A stretch of 64,000 nucleotides of DNA from Haliotis asinina. Its lineage: Eukaryota > Mollusca > Gastropoda > Lepetellida > Haliotidae. Each line of letters starts with the position of its first letter. Positions within the stretch are counted from its first letter, which is position 1. This document shows positions 25,783 through 38,165 of this stretch, one piece after another. Under the pieces are notes generated by a model. It did not search any database, was not told where the DNA came from, and worked only from the letters and a program-made list of their open reading frames with translations. A program made the translations under genes and the position numbers. The stretch covers positions 55,344,753 through 55,408,752 of the forward strand of contig NC_090281.1 of assembly GCF_037392515.1 (NCBI RefSeq), read 5' to 3'.

Positions 25783-26690
25783 ATCCTCTTCTGATAGCCG
25801 CACTCCCTACTCAGTACGATTCAATCTGTATAGTCGCTGTCCTGACAGCTTGATCCAGTTCAACGACTTCTTAAAGTCCATAATTTGTTTTGTACCAGTA
25901 TCTGAAATCTTTGATAGATCAATATAGACCATGCAATCAGTGTAAATTATAGATAATAAGAATATAAATTGCGTTACACATATTTTTGTTTTGAAATCCT
26001 GAAATGGATACCAATATTCTTCACAGTTAACCTCCTGCCAGTTCTGCATATCATCCATTGTAGAAATGTTCACTTCGATATGAATTGCAGCTCCAAGACA
26101 TGAACGATGTTCCCTTACAAGACATCTGGGAATCTAAGTGAACCTTCTTGATCAGCTATATCAATAAACGATATAACACAACTGCTCAGTCAGGCAATAA
26201 ATATTACAGAAACAAAACAAACTAGATGTAAAGGAGAAAGGTGTACAGTTTACAGGAGGACTGATATGGTATCTTCCGGTTGAGAACATTTATACTGTGA
26301 ACGTATAGGTTTGTTTCCGAAACATTCCAGGTGGCTGTCTGTAAATAATATAGTATGGATCAGACAATCACGTGATTTAAATCACATATAACGACCAATG
26401 GAGCTTGCCCGAGCACCAGGTGTCGTTAGTCGGCTTGGACGATAAGAATGAGTTGCTGAAGATCAATTCTTACACGTATTTTCACGGGGATATCGGATGA
26501 AGGAAATCGTTAAGACATTGACAGAGCACAATCTTGAATCATTCCATCGTGCTGTAACACACATAGATGCAGAATGCGGTCAGTGTTGACTAACCCATAC
26601 AGGTAGTGTTGAATAATATGACGCATGTGTTTGTAACTTATTTCGGGTGTTATTCATTATGCATATCCATAAAAAGTGACATATATTCTA
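25783..26690. other. No gene seen
   Basis: Unique AT-rich DNA, no recognisable exon or repeat. Confidence 0.4.
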
Positions 26691-28110
26691 GTGACACGGT
26701 TTGTTAGCTAAAAGTGACATTTTGCAGGGATACGATTTGATCACTAAAAGTGTCATGTATTAGGGATACGATTTGATCACTAAAAGTGTCATGTATTAGG
26801 GATACGGTTTGATCACTAAAAGTGTCATGTTGTAGGGATACGATTTGATCACTAAAAGTGTCATGTTGTAGGGATACGATTTGATCACTAAAAGTGTCAT
26901 GTTGTACGGATACGGTCATGTTGTAGTGACACGGTTTGTTCACTAAAAGTGTCATGTTGTACGGATACGGTTTGTTCACTAAAAGTGTCATGTTGTAGGG
27001 ATACGGTTTGATCACTAAAAGTGTCATGTTGTAGGGATACGATTTGATCACTAAAAGTGTCATGTTGTAGGGATACGATTTGAACACTAAAAGTGTCATG
27101 TTGTAAGAAACAATTTGATCACTAAAAGTGTCATGTTGTAGGGATACGGTTTGATCACTAAAAGTGTCATGTGGTAGGGATACGATTTGATCACTAAAAG
27201 TGTCGTATTCTAGTGACACGGTTTGTTAGCTAAAAGTGTCATGTCGTGGGGATACTTTTTGATCACTAAAAGTGTCATGTTGTAGGGATACGATTTGATC
27301 ACTAAAAGTGTCATGTTGTAGGGATACGATTTGATCACTAAAAGTGTCATGTTGTAGGGATACGGTTTGATCACTAAAAGTGTTATGTTGTAGGGATACG
27401 ATTTGATCACTAAAAGTGTCATGTTGTAGGGATACGATTTGATCACTAAAAGTGTCATGTTGTAGGGATACGGTTTGATCACTAAAAGTGTCATGTTGTA
27501 GGGATACGTTTTGATCACTAAAAGTGACATGTTGTAGGGATACGGTTTGATCACTAAAAGTGTCATGTTGTAGGGATACAATTTGATCACTGAAAGTGTC
27601 ATGTTGTAGGGATACGGTCATGTTGTAGTGACACGGTTTGTTCACTAAAAGTGTCATGTTGTAGGGATGCGGTTTGTTCACTAAAAGTGTCATGTTGTAG
27701 GGATATGGTTTGTTCACTAAAAGTGTCATGTTGTAGGGATACGGTTTGTTCACTAAAAGTGTCACATCGTCGTGATACGGTTTGTTCACTAAAAGTGTCA
27801 TGTTGTAGGGATACGGTTTGTTCACTAAAAGTGTCATGTTGTAGGGATACGGTTTGTTCACTAAAAGTGTCATGTTGTAGGGATACGTTTTGTTCACTAA
27901 AAGTGTCACATCGTCGTGATACGGTTTGTTCACTAAAAGTGTCATGTTGTAGTGATAGGGCTCGTTCACTAGAAGTGACATGTTGTTGTCATACTTTATT
28001 TTCACTAAAAAGTGTCATTTTGCAGTGATGCTGTGTGTTCACTAAAGTGTCATATTGTAGTGATACGATGTGTTCACTAAAGTGTGATATTATAATGCTA
28101 CGGTTTGTTC
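26690..28110. repeat. Second 36-bp minisatellite, about 38 units
   Basis: Units around CACTAAAAGTGTCATGTTG, then a TAGGGATACG core. Left block (26.7-27.6 kb) mostly carries TTTGATCACT; the right block (27.63-27.97 kb) carries TTTGTTCACT. A shortened unit (GATACGGTCATGTTG) at 26911 and again at 27613 marks a larger duplication of about 702 bp. Unrelated in sequence to the 36-bp array at 12 kb. Confidence 0.95.
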
Positions 28111-28314
28111 AACAAGAAAATGACATATGGTGTGGATATGGTTCGTTCACTTCACTTACACAACATGGATCTTACAAGCCGGTGCCGCTGACCACGATAG
28201 CGTATTTTGGTATTGTCTGCAACCATTGGCTGTTGGTTACTCAGCGTCCGTATTTCCGCTACGAAGTTCCACACAATGTCAGCTCCAGTACCTGTGAATG
28301 GAAGATACGTCATG
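28111..28314. other. Unique spacer between two satellites
   Basis: About 200 bp of ordinary, less AT-rich sequence separates the 36-bp and 21-bp arrays. No exon is supported, although frames read through it from both arrays. Confidence 0.4.
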
Positions 28315-30343
28315 TGTTCCATATCATGAGAGTACTGCTCTACATCATGAGGGTACGTCACTACATCATGAGAGTATGTCACTACATCATGAGAGTACGG
28401 CTCTACATAATGAGAGTACGTCAGTACATCATGAGAGTATGTCACTACATCATGAGAGTACGGCTCTACATCATGAGAGTACTGCTCTACATCATGAGGG
28501 TACGTCACTACATCATGGGAGTACGGCTCTACATCATGAGAGTACGGCTCTACATCATGAGAGTACGGCTCTACATCATGAGAGTACTGCTCTACATCAT
28601 GAGGGTACGTCACTACATCATGAGAGTACGGCTCTACATCATGAGAGTATGTCACTACATCATGAGAGTACGTCACTACATCATGAGAGTACGGCTCTAC
28701 ATCATGAGAGTACTGCTCTACATCATGAGAGTACTGCTCTACATCATGAGGGTACGTCACTACATCATGGGAGTATGTCACTACATCATGAGAGTACGTC
28801 AGTACATCATGAGAGTATGTCAGTACATCATGAGAGTATGTCACCACATCATGAGAGTACGGCTCTACATCATGAGAGTACGGCTCTACATCATGAGAGT
28901 ACAGCTCTACATCATGAGAGTACGGCGCTACATCATGAGAGTATGTCACTACATCATGAGAGTACGGCTCTACATAATGAGAGTACGTCAGTACATCATG
29001 AGAGTATGTCACTACATAATGACAGTACGGCTCTACATCATGAGAGTACGGCTCTACATCATGAGAGTACGGCTCTACATCATGAGAGTACTGCTCTACA
29101 TCATGAGGGTACGTCACTACATCATGATAGTATGTCACTACATCATGAGAGTACTGCTCTACATCATGAGAGTACGTCACTACATCATGAGAGTATGTCA
29201 CTACATCATGAGAGTACGGCTCTACATAATGAGAGTACGTCACTACATCATGAGAGTACGGCTCTACATAATGAGAGTACGGCTCTACATCATGAGAGTA
29301 CAGCTCTACATCATGAGAGTACGGCGCTACATCATGAGAGTACGGCTCTACATCATGAGAGTACGGCTCTACATCATGAGAGTACTGCTCTACATCATGA
29401 GGGTACGTCACTACATCATGATAGTATGTCACTACATCATGAGAGTACTGCTCTACATCATGAGAGTACGTCACTACATCATGAGAGTATGTCACTACAT
29501 CATGAGAGTACGGCTCTACATAATGAGAGTACGTCACTACATCATGAGAGTATGTCACTACATCATGAGAGTACGGCTCTACATCATGAGAGTACGTCAG
29601 TACATCATGAGAGTATGTCACTACATCATGAGAGTACGGCTCTACATCATGAGAGTACGGTGCTACATCATGAGAGTACTGCTCTACATCATGAGGGCAC
29701 GTCACTACATCATGTGAGTATGTCACTACATCATGAAAGTACGGCTCTACATAATGAGAGTACGTCACTACATCATGAGAGTATGTCACTACATCATGAG
29801 AGTACTGCTCTACATCATGAGAGTACGGTTCTACATCATGAGAGTACGGCTCTACATCATGAGAGTACTGCTCTACATCATGAGGGTACGTCACTACATC
29901 ATGAGAGTATGTCACTACATCATGAGAGTATGTCACTACATCATGAGAGTATGGCTCTACATCATGAGAGTACGGCGCTACATCATGAGGGTACGTCACT
30001 ACATCATGAGACTACTGCTCTACATAATGAGAGTACGTCAGTACATCATGAGAGTATGTCACTACATCATGAGAGTACGGCTCTACATCATGAGAGTACG
30101 TCAGTACATCATGAGAGTACGGCGCTAGATTATGAGAGTACGTCACTACATCATGAGAGTACGGCTCTACATAATGAGAGTACTGCTCTACATCATGAGA
30201 GTACGGCGCTAGATTATGAGAGTACGTCACTACATCATGAGAGTACTGCTCTACATAATGAGAGTACGTCACTACATCATGAGAGTACGTCACTACATCA
30301 TGAGAGTACGGCTCTACATAATGAGAGTACGTCACTACACTAG
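28315..30343. repeat. 21-bp minisatellite, about 96 units
   Basis: Core CTACATCATGAGAGTA followed by five base types of ending (CGTCA, CGGCT, CTGCT, TGTCA, CGTCAG). The variants occur in ordered runs. One marked variant (CATGATAGTATG) at 29126 recurs at 29420, exactly 294 bp or 14 units later, showing higher-order duplication. The 7-codon period keeps frames of 560 to 681 codons open on both strands. Confidence 0.97.
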
Positions 30344-30503
30344 GATAGCCCGGACACCTAAACTGTTGACTCCCTACTCTTGGTTCGCTACACCTGTTGT
30401 ATTCCTCTATGTGGGCCACATATCTCTACCATGCTGGCAGAATCACCCACTGCTACCAGTGTGTGACCAGACTCCCTGACCACTGAGTGTTCACAACGTA
30501 ACA

Positions 30504-30660
30504 GGGACAGTGGGAAAGCTAGTGGTTAAAGCCTTCGCTCGTGGCGCCGAAGGTCCGGGTTCGAGTCCCCACAATGTGTGAAGCCCATTCCTGGTGTCCC
30601 CCGCCGTGATATTGTTGAAATAACGGTAAAAGAGGCATAAAATCATATCTCACTCACACA
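30504..30660 (+). mobile_element. SINE-A copy
   Basis: A-box region AAGCTAGTGGTTAAAGC, B box GGTTCGAGTCCCC, body TGTGTGAAGCCCATTCCTGG and GTCCCCCGCCGTGATATTG. The tail ends in CTCACTCACAC. Confidence 0.9.
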
Positions 30661-30894
30661 TAACATACAGTTGCATCGTAACATTGGTGTATATCAGTCT
30701 CATTAATGTTGCTTTTTGTGGATCTGGATCAAGGATCAGTGCTCGTGTTATCAACCATTAGGTAGCACGACCCAGTGCAGTGATTACCGCTACGGTTGAT
30801 ACAAGGTCGCCTTAACTCAATGGTAGTTGCCTGTGGTCCCAACGATCATAGAGGGTCATAGTTCTCATGAGTCTCCTTTAAGTTCCTGTGCATG

Positions 30895-31010
30895 TGGGGG
30901 AGTTTTACTCCGCACTGAGCAATATTCTAACTACATGGCGGCTGTCTGTATGAAATCGAATCTGGACCAATCCAGTGATCAACAGCGTGAAGATCCAGAA
31001 ATATTTCTGA
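30895..31010 (-). mobile_element. SINE-B copy, partial
   Basis: GAGTTTTACTCCGCACTGAG, CAATATTCTAACTACATGGC and CCAGTGATCAACAGCGTGAA in reverse orientation; lacks the 5' half. Confidence 0.75.
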
Positions 31011-31122
31011 CCTTCATAGATGAAGCATCAGAGGAACAATTCAACTGGGAATAACTGTTCTTTTATTGTCCTTGACCGGACATCGTCTGACGAAAGGAAG
31101 AATGCTGTGTGGCGTCAAGCAA

Positions 31123-31268
31123 TACTGAGTGAGTGCGTATGGTTTTCGGCGGAGTATCACGGCGGAGGACACCAGAAATGGGTTTCATACATTGTATCCA
31201 TTTGTGGAATCGAACGGGCCCTCGGCGTACGAGACAACGCTTTAACCACAAGACCACTCCACTGCCCC
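31123..31268 (-). mobile_element. SINE-A copy
   Basis: GGACACCAGAAATGGGTTTC, GGAATCGAACGGGCCCTCGG and GCTTTAACCACAAGACCACT (complement of the tRNA-like head). Confidence 0.88.
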
Positions 31269-31505
31269 AGTCAAGCAATAACGGCGTTTAATCAAGTTAT
31301 GCCAATGACAGATACGAAAGGGAGACCAGGATATGCTCCCTCTTTCAGCGGGTACTAGATGTTCGCCTCTCTGTCGCTTCTTACGTCGCAGGAATCTACT
31401 TCGGTGGGCAATTGAGATTGATTAGTTTCTGGCATTAGGCTTTTCAGGAGTGGCATGGCTGTACGGACATATACAAGACCAATATAGCAAAAATTGTGAG
31501 TGAGT

Positions 31506-31685
31506 TAGTCTGTCTCACAGAGCCTGAACCATAATACGTTCTCGACTGCCAAGCCTTCTCTGAAGTGCTAAGACCTATATGAAGCAAGACTAGATTTCCT
31601 CACGTTCAGGAATTTCTGGTCTCCCTGGGTTTGTTCTTTTGTTATTATCAAAATTGTACATATTCAGAGATTAAGCCTTAGACGA
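31506..31685 (+). repeat. Dispersed repeat X, copy 1
   Basis: Matches 44380-44573 over about 180 bp at roughly 80-85 per cent by eye. Shared landmarks are CTGTCTCACAG, GCCAAGCCTTCTCTG, AGATTTCCTCA, TCTCTGGTCTCCCTGGG-like text and ATATTCAGAGA. Family unknown. Confidence 0.75.
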
Positions 31686-31844
31686 TGAGTGAGTGAGTTT
31701 ACCCAACTTTTAACAATATTCCAGCAATACTATGGCGGGGAACACCAGAAATGGACTTCACAAATTGTACCCATTTGGGGAATCGAACCCGGGTCTTCTA
31801 CGTGAAGCGCAGACGCCTTAATCACGAGGCTACCCAACCGCTCC
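31686..31844 (-). mobile_element. SINE-A copy
   Basis: GAGTGAGTTTACCCAAC tail, AACAATATTCCAGCAATACT, AATCGAACCCGGGTCTTC (B box complement) and CACGAGGCTACCCAACCG (A box complement). It directly abuts repeat X on its left. Confidence 0.9.
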
Positions 31845-33725
31845 ATGGCAATTACAGAATAATACAAATCAGTACGAACGCAAAATAGTATACAAACAAC
31901 CAGATGTAGTTGTTTATTTGTTTGGCTATATTTATTAAAGATAAACTGTATGGCTATAAATACAGCAACATATATTTCTGTTTATTTAATATTGCTATTG
32001 TTGTAAATGAAAATAAAGTTTCATTAAACCAAAATTGACATTTCAAATAAAACTTATTATTGGAAAATTTGAATATATATAACCTAATTAGCAAAAGAAG
32101 AACATCAATGCATGTTTCATACATTTATCTGACATATAAATATCACCGTACTTGTGGTGAATAATTTCATCGGAAATATTCACAAAATCAAGAAGAACAT
32201 CTGTATGCATACATAACTCTGCACTGATTTAACAAAACTATGCACACATTAAACAACCGGGCAATAAATTCTTGAACCTTTCAAAAAACACATTTATGCG
32301 TTGACATAATTCATCAATAAAAATGAACAAAAAGGAATATGAATCCTTTCATTCTGTTAAATGACATCTCTTAGCCTATTTTCAATGACTAAACGTTCAA
32401 ATGTCGCCTGTCACGATCTATTCTGTCATTTCAGATAAAACAATTTCGTCATCATTTTCCAAACTCATTCAATGCCTTTTTCCGCTGATGCCTTGCTCCG
32501 CCATCAAGCAAATTTGACAAGTTGTAGCTCTTTTTAATACGTTTTACAGTTAGCGTGGCGAAAACAAAGTCCTTTTCAATTTGCAATCGTAACCTAAAGC
32601 AATGCTAACAGATAAAAACAGCTCATAATTACATTTTTCACATGTTCATCAGCGTTCCTGTCACACCTGGAAATGGCGGTGTGATTGTCGCGGATTAAGA
32701 ACTTTAAATCTCGTCATAACTGGTATTAAACGAGATAACGCGAGAGTGATTTACGGAGAGAGCGGTCACTGTGCTGGGGCTCGCCTCGGGTTTTACATAA
32801 ATATCACTCAGTAATGACCCGCCATCATAAGAGGCCTTTATTCCAACCCGAAGAAAGATGAACAATTACTGCTTCTAATGAACCCAGAAAACCTTTCCCA
32901 AAGGAAACCTCGTTGGATTATTTTTCTATATTTTCGATTTAAAGCAGATTTGGATAAATTCTGTAGTTTTTCCGTCTCGCTACTTTCATTTTCTCCATGA
33001 CTTATTTTGTCTAATACCAACCCCATCTCATGGGCAGCATAATGTGACTATGTAGGAGGGATTTGAGAGGATGAGAGCGTTAAGCCACCTTGGTTTCTGG
33101 CAAGGCGTCTGTTCGGACAACAATCAAGTCAAGATGGCCGGCTTTGATCCGCCAGTATTCGGATGTCGCGAATAGCTCGATTTTTTAACCACATTTGTCT
33201 GCCGAGGCCCTAAGAGTTTCTATAATAAAGAAGTTATTAACTCAACACTGGTTCTAATGGTCGTCGTCCTGTACTCTGATGACAGGCAGGGGACAAAACG
33301 GTAAACAGCACGATGACTGTCGCCACCATGCCGTCATAGAATAGGTTATTGACAAGCTTAATATGGATCAGGATAAACTGATGTCTGCGAGGCTCCTGAT
33401 GTTTCTCCGGGAGGAGGTTCATGCATGTTCTTGGAGACAAACCTAACACTGGTCCGATGAAGAACGTCCCTCTGGCATTTTAAATATGGCGGTCGGAATA
33501 TTTTCGAAGTAGAACTACGCATGAGTTTTTAAAGATTTTCTGTATATAACGATTGGTAAGAGATGGTTTTTAACAGCTCTAATCCTGCTATATGGCACCG
33601 ACATGCTGGTTATTGAAGATCAGACACATTAGAGGATGGCGTTATGAGTGCATATTTAGCCAGAAAATTGGAACCATGGCATATTTATTTTAATCAGGTT
33701 AGAATCGCTATGAATAAATCTATGT
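31845..33725. other. Repeat-poor stretch, no gene seen; possible regulatory DNA
   Basis: After AT-rich DNA to about 32380, the stretch 32400-33560 is ordered and repeat-free, with TCF-like CTTTGATCC at 33143 and several AAATGGCGG / AAGATGGCC words. No open frame is convincing. Conservation was not testable. Confidence 0.3.
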
Positions 33726-34005
33726 TAATCGCAGGAGGCGACTAACGGGGTAGGGTGGTCAGGGTCACTGACTTGAATGCTGCTCAGGGTGCCGTTGTAC
33801 ACAGCAGCCTAACACTAAGACTACCTTAAGTCTGTATTAAAGACTCACGGTCACCTTAGCGTATGATGGCCTTGTACAACAGCACTCAGATTCCTGTTGT
33901 ATAGATGGATGCTTGTGGTGTCACATTTGGAACTGTCTGGTTAATCCGCAGTTATTTACAGACAGATGTCATATTGCCAGAATATTGCCAGGTCTGGTGA
34001 TAAAC
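33726..34005 (+). mobile_element. SINE-B copy with internal insertion
   Basis: GGAGGCGACTAACGGGGTAG and GGTGGTCAGGGTCACTGAC at the left, GGAACTGTCTGGTTAATCCG and TTATTTACAGACAG at the right, separated by about 120 bp of foreign sequence. Confidence 0.6.
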
Positions 34006-36228
34006 AAACAAACAAAATAAGTACAGGCAACATGATTAAATACAGATGTCTTAAGTCTTTCACTGGCAATGTAATTCTACATATAACCAGAGACAGTCGG
34101 ATTATATAGCTTTACAGTTGTGGGAGTTTTACATATTAAAATGAGAAGGGGAGTTAAAACGATAAGAGCTCTTATCCCAGGTGAAAATTGCAAGTTGCCT
34201 TTGATGTATTGGTAATTTTAATTATTAGGCACATCACTGACAAATACCATTCTTCCTTGCAAGATTTCGAAGGTCAATACCAATCTTTAACAAATGATGC
34301 CTTACCTCTGTCGTTATTAACATGTCATCTGACAATCTGCTTTTGTCAAACGACGTGTGTCCAATATAAAATCAAGCAGACCTGAAAGACTGTTTTCCTT
34401 AAGATTTTAGAGTTGCGAGTGTTGAAGAGAACACATTTTAATACTTATTCAAGCGAACCCTTACATAATTCATAAAAATTTTAAAAAGTGTTTGCTTATT
34501 TGTAAAGGTAAACCAAAAGTCACTGTGTTCTGTAATCTGATTGGTTGAAAAACATGACAAATGGTATCTGATTCCCAGAAACTGTAAGACTATTCACTGC
34601 GTATTGACACGTAGAAACATCGCAAAACCCCGGAAATGGGTCAACACATGATGTTTTCTCCTAAATGTAACCCTGTGAGTAGACTCACGCCTAATCTCTG
34701 AATAGACGTAATTTTGATAGTAAAATAAATTCATTTAAATTAAAAAGGAACCCCAGTGAGATCTGGATATTCCCGAACCTGGGCAAATCTAGTCTGGCTT
34801 CATTTAAGTCTTTAGCATTGTAGGGAGGGAAATAATGTGGTTCCGGGACTGTGAGACAGACTACCCTGTGGGTATCATCTTGTTTGTGTACAAGGTTGTT
34901 TTGTGTGTTTACTTTGTCTTGATTGTGTTTGTTTCGTGTTTGTTTTTGTTTGGTTACATGGTCACATTGCTCACATGGTCACAATGGTCACATGGTCATG
35001 TCCAATAACACAATATTCATACAATTGATGAAGGCCACTAAAGCTATATTACCTCCTATTTTCAAATAAACACTAATGAAGTCGACTAACTAGCAACATG
35101 GCCGAATTCTAGCCTTTGCGCGAGAAAATTGGCCTGTAAATCAATGCCGTTATTTGATACACCTAAGGGACGTAACTCCTCTGCGGGCAGCCATTTATGA
35201 GCCCGGAAATCTCCAAGGGGCGTAACTGCAGCCACCTTCTTGACTTTGCGTCCGGCAATTATAAATTATATGTGGCCATTTAAGAGCACCTGTCACAACG
35301 AATGCTTCTATGATAAACGAACAGGGCGTTGTAAGGCCCGTCGATAGATGATAGCGTGTGAGTATATATACAGACTTAAACTATGCAGTGTGAAAGAAAC
35401 CGAAAGTAGACTTTCTACAGAAATCATCAACACTGATCAGGGTGGTCAAATATTGATGATATTATCTAATGAAATGTTGGCATTTAATCACGTCGTCGCA
35501 TGTATACTGAGACACGGCAGGTTGTTCAAGACTTCTTGCTGCAGTCGATTCCAGCGAATCTGGATATATAACCTTCGGTTCAGCACCTTGGCTCATAAAG
35601 AAGGTGTCCCCTAAGAAATAAGCGTCCGTGTTAACCTTGTACTGTTTTCTCTATCACAACATTGTACAGGGATAGACAAGATTTGAACACACTCTGTGGA
35701 CCACTTGGAGGTGATGGCGACAAGCCATGGTTAATTCCGTTCACAATGATAACTTAGCAAGCGCATTAACAGCTGCTGGTCTTTTGGCCAAGAGATCATG
35801 GCGGTCCACTTTTAAAGTTTAACTTATAGGCTTTGGTTGATGAATAAGTGATCTGGGTTTGAAGAAATAAGTTTGAAAAATAGCCAACCCGAATGTTATA
35901 CCTTAAATGGCAAAATTAAACAAAAAATTGATAGCCCAGACCAAAAGTTAACAGGGTATGGGCTGTCAGACAGGTGTTATGCCGCTTTCAAACGTAATTC
36001 CGTTTTGTCACATGTCATATCTCTTTGTCGTGGAATCATGATCAGTGCGAATCTGGGATCCGAACACACGATCAAGGGACTAATTCTGCACTACGAATTA
36101 CGGCTTATGCTGCCAGACCACCAGTTCTTACACTTGAGGATTTAAACTGCAATGTAAAATTTGTTGTATTAAATGTTGGGTGTCATATGCACTTGTGTGC
36201 ACAATGATCTTTTTATCGTTATATTGGA
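34006..36228. other. No gene seen
   Basis: Mixed unique DNA. A short cluster of CACATGGTCA repeats is at 34964-34998. An 88-codon frame at 35348-35614 and a 90-codon frame at 35873-36145 have no recognisable family or splice signals and I do not support them. Confidence 0.4.
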
Positions 36229-36428
36229 AGGGACGGTATGGTAGCCTAGTGGTCAGAGCGTACGCTCGTCGCAAACGAATAGTGTTGAACACTGACAGTC
36301 ATACATGACGGACGGGTAGCACAGTGGTTAAAGCGTCAACTGAAGTCCCGGGTTCGATTCCCTACTACGAAATTGAGCCTCGTTGATAGTGGTTTTACGG
36401 CTTTATAATGTTCCAGCACGACGGAGGA
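36229..36428 (+). mobile_element. Two adjoining SINE-A heads
   Basis: 36230-36288 holds a head with A box GTAGCCTAGTGGTCAGAGC that stops before its B box. A second head at 36308-36428 has TAGCACAGTGGTTAAAGC and a full B box GGGTTCGATTCCC, then a decayed body. They are either two insertions or one rearranged copy. Confidence 0.75.
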
Positions 36429-37629
36429 TGTCAAAATAATTCATGTGTGGATTCGAAAATAATTGGATTCGAAACTGACTAAACTGTTACCACTAGGCGT
36501 CTATATACCTCAAACTGACATACACACACGCCCTCGGCCATACATAGGTCTTAGAGTTTCTTTGCGTTAACTGAGATAAATATACATAAGAGTTTCCGGC
36601 AATGCTTTTATGTGGTATTTCCGCGAAAGAAATCGCTGCAAACTATCGAGTTATTGTTGAGTTCACACTCAAATGTGTATGTCTACAGTTTACAAAGGAA
36701 CAGTAAACAAATAGAAGAAAACAAAACTTGCATGGGTTTCCCTGTGTGCGGCCTTAACATAAATATATTATTGTGTCATTCTATAATTTGACGATATCTT
36801 TTCATGGAACCACATAAAGTATGGAAGTCGGTCAAAAGTCTGGTGTGTTTATCATACACTACGATAGCACGATATATAACCGAATCAATTTATACGACTT
36901 AATCGATAAGTTTTCTTCTCACTGATTGACGTCTACGCACAAAGGGAGGTAACTCTAAATCTCCTGTGAGCTTTGTGGTGACAATGATTGGAAGTTTATA
37001 CACTAGACTATTGATTGGCCTCGGTGTACGTTGTAGGGAGGAAATATTTATCTGCGTCGAGAGGAAGGGTCGTATAACACATCGTCAAGTCTTCTGACGT
37101 ATAAAAGAAATATGCAATTTAAATTTCAAGCCTTTTCAGTTCATCATGGGAGAAAACCTTCTATAAAATTCTGCAATTAATTTCAAATAAAGCGCGTGGT
37201 ACAATGGTTCTCTGTAAAGCCACATTTTCAGGAGCATTGCAATGTGTGCGATAAAGACAAGGCCGGATATTGTTTCAAATTTAAACAATATAAAACTACT
37301 TCTCCGGGAGCTACTTTTCTGGTGGGACTGTATTATACATTAGGAAGATTAAGAGTATTAATCACGTACATGGACACACCAAAATATCTTAGGACGATTA
37401 CAGAATGTCTTCACCGGAAAATGAACCTTCCTATCAAAATAATGTTAACGGTTTCACCACAGTGGCAGTTCAAAACAACACAGGTAGATTATGGTTATGT
37501 TTGAAATGTGATTTGAAAGCCGTGGTTGATAGTCGAACACCTTTATGTCAAAGATGAGGAGAGTTATGGACTACTTTGACTTATCCCGATTTTTAAATGA
37601 TAGCTAATGGAGATATCTAACGAATGAGT
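36429..37629. other. No gene seen
   Basis: AT-rich. AAAGGGAGGTAACTCT at 36941-36956 is a word that recurs in this window. A 102-codon frame at 37196-37504 has no supporting signals. Confidence 0.4.
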
Positions 37630-37772
37630 ATGGCTTCAGGCCGCTAGCAATATGGCGTGGCCATGAGACACCAGAAATGGGCGTTACACATTGTAACCAT
37701 GTAGGGAATCGACCCCGCGTCTTCAGCATGACAAGCGGACGCTTTAACCTCTAGGCTCCCCCACAGCCCGGC
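37630..37772 (-). mobile_element. SINE-A copy
   Basis: GAGACACCAGAAATGGGCG, GGGAATCGACCCCGCGTCTT and CTTTAACCTCTAGGCTCCCC in reverse orientation; its 3' tail is decayed. Confidence 0.85.
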
Positions 37773-37850
37773 TAATGGAGGAAATCTAATGTTTCAGCTT
37801 CGACACAACCGTCAGTTCGACACAAAGTTATTTGACTGTATGTCTACATT

Positions 37851-37966
37851 CATGTGTATGTCGACACTTTACAACTAAAATATAGCTGGTGTGACAGAAA
37901 CATGCTTGTATTTTTCTCTTTCATGTGTATGTCGACACTTTACAACTAAAATATGGCTGATTTGAC
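37851..37966. repeat. Direct repeat, 71-bp spacing
   Basis: A word of about 45 bp beginning CATGTGTATGTCGACAC occurs at 37851 and again at 37922 with few differences. Confidence 0.85.
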
Positions 37967-38043
37967 GCAAAGCACTCATCATATTTATTGTTAAACAAAA
38001 AAAATGTTAAGAAATTGTAAAATACGATCCAAACTATGGCCGA

Positions 38044-38165
38044 ACTCGTTGACTGAGTTGCTTCAGCCGATGTGAGCTATCGTATGCGGATCGAGTGGAT
38101 CGGTGCTCATGACGTCAATCACTGGATTTTCTCGCCCAGGACCTACTCTTGACTTCACAATTAAA
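38044..38165 (+). mobile_element. SINE-B copy, diverged
   Basis: GTTGACTGAGTTGCTTC, GGATCGGTGCTCATGACG and TCAATCACTGGATTTTCTCG; both ends decayed. Confidence 0.6.

Noticed and set aside
26704-28028. Frames of 125-259 codons (YNMTLLVNKP, HDTFSDQIVS types)
   Set aside because: Shifted readings of the 36-bp array; no start or splice context.
28035-30343. Frames of 560, 615 and 681 codons on both strands
   Set aside because: They follow from the 21-bp period. Three overlapping frames on two strands cannot all be genes, and none has a recognisable unique domain.
2269-30343. CRISPR-like arrays
   Set aside because: Units are contiguous with no unique spacers and the DNA is eukaryotic; these are minisatellites.
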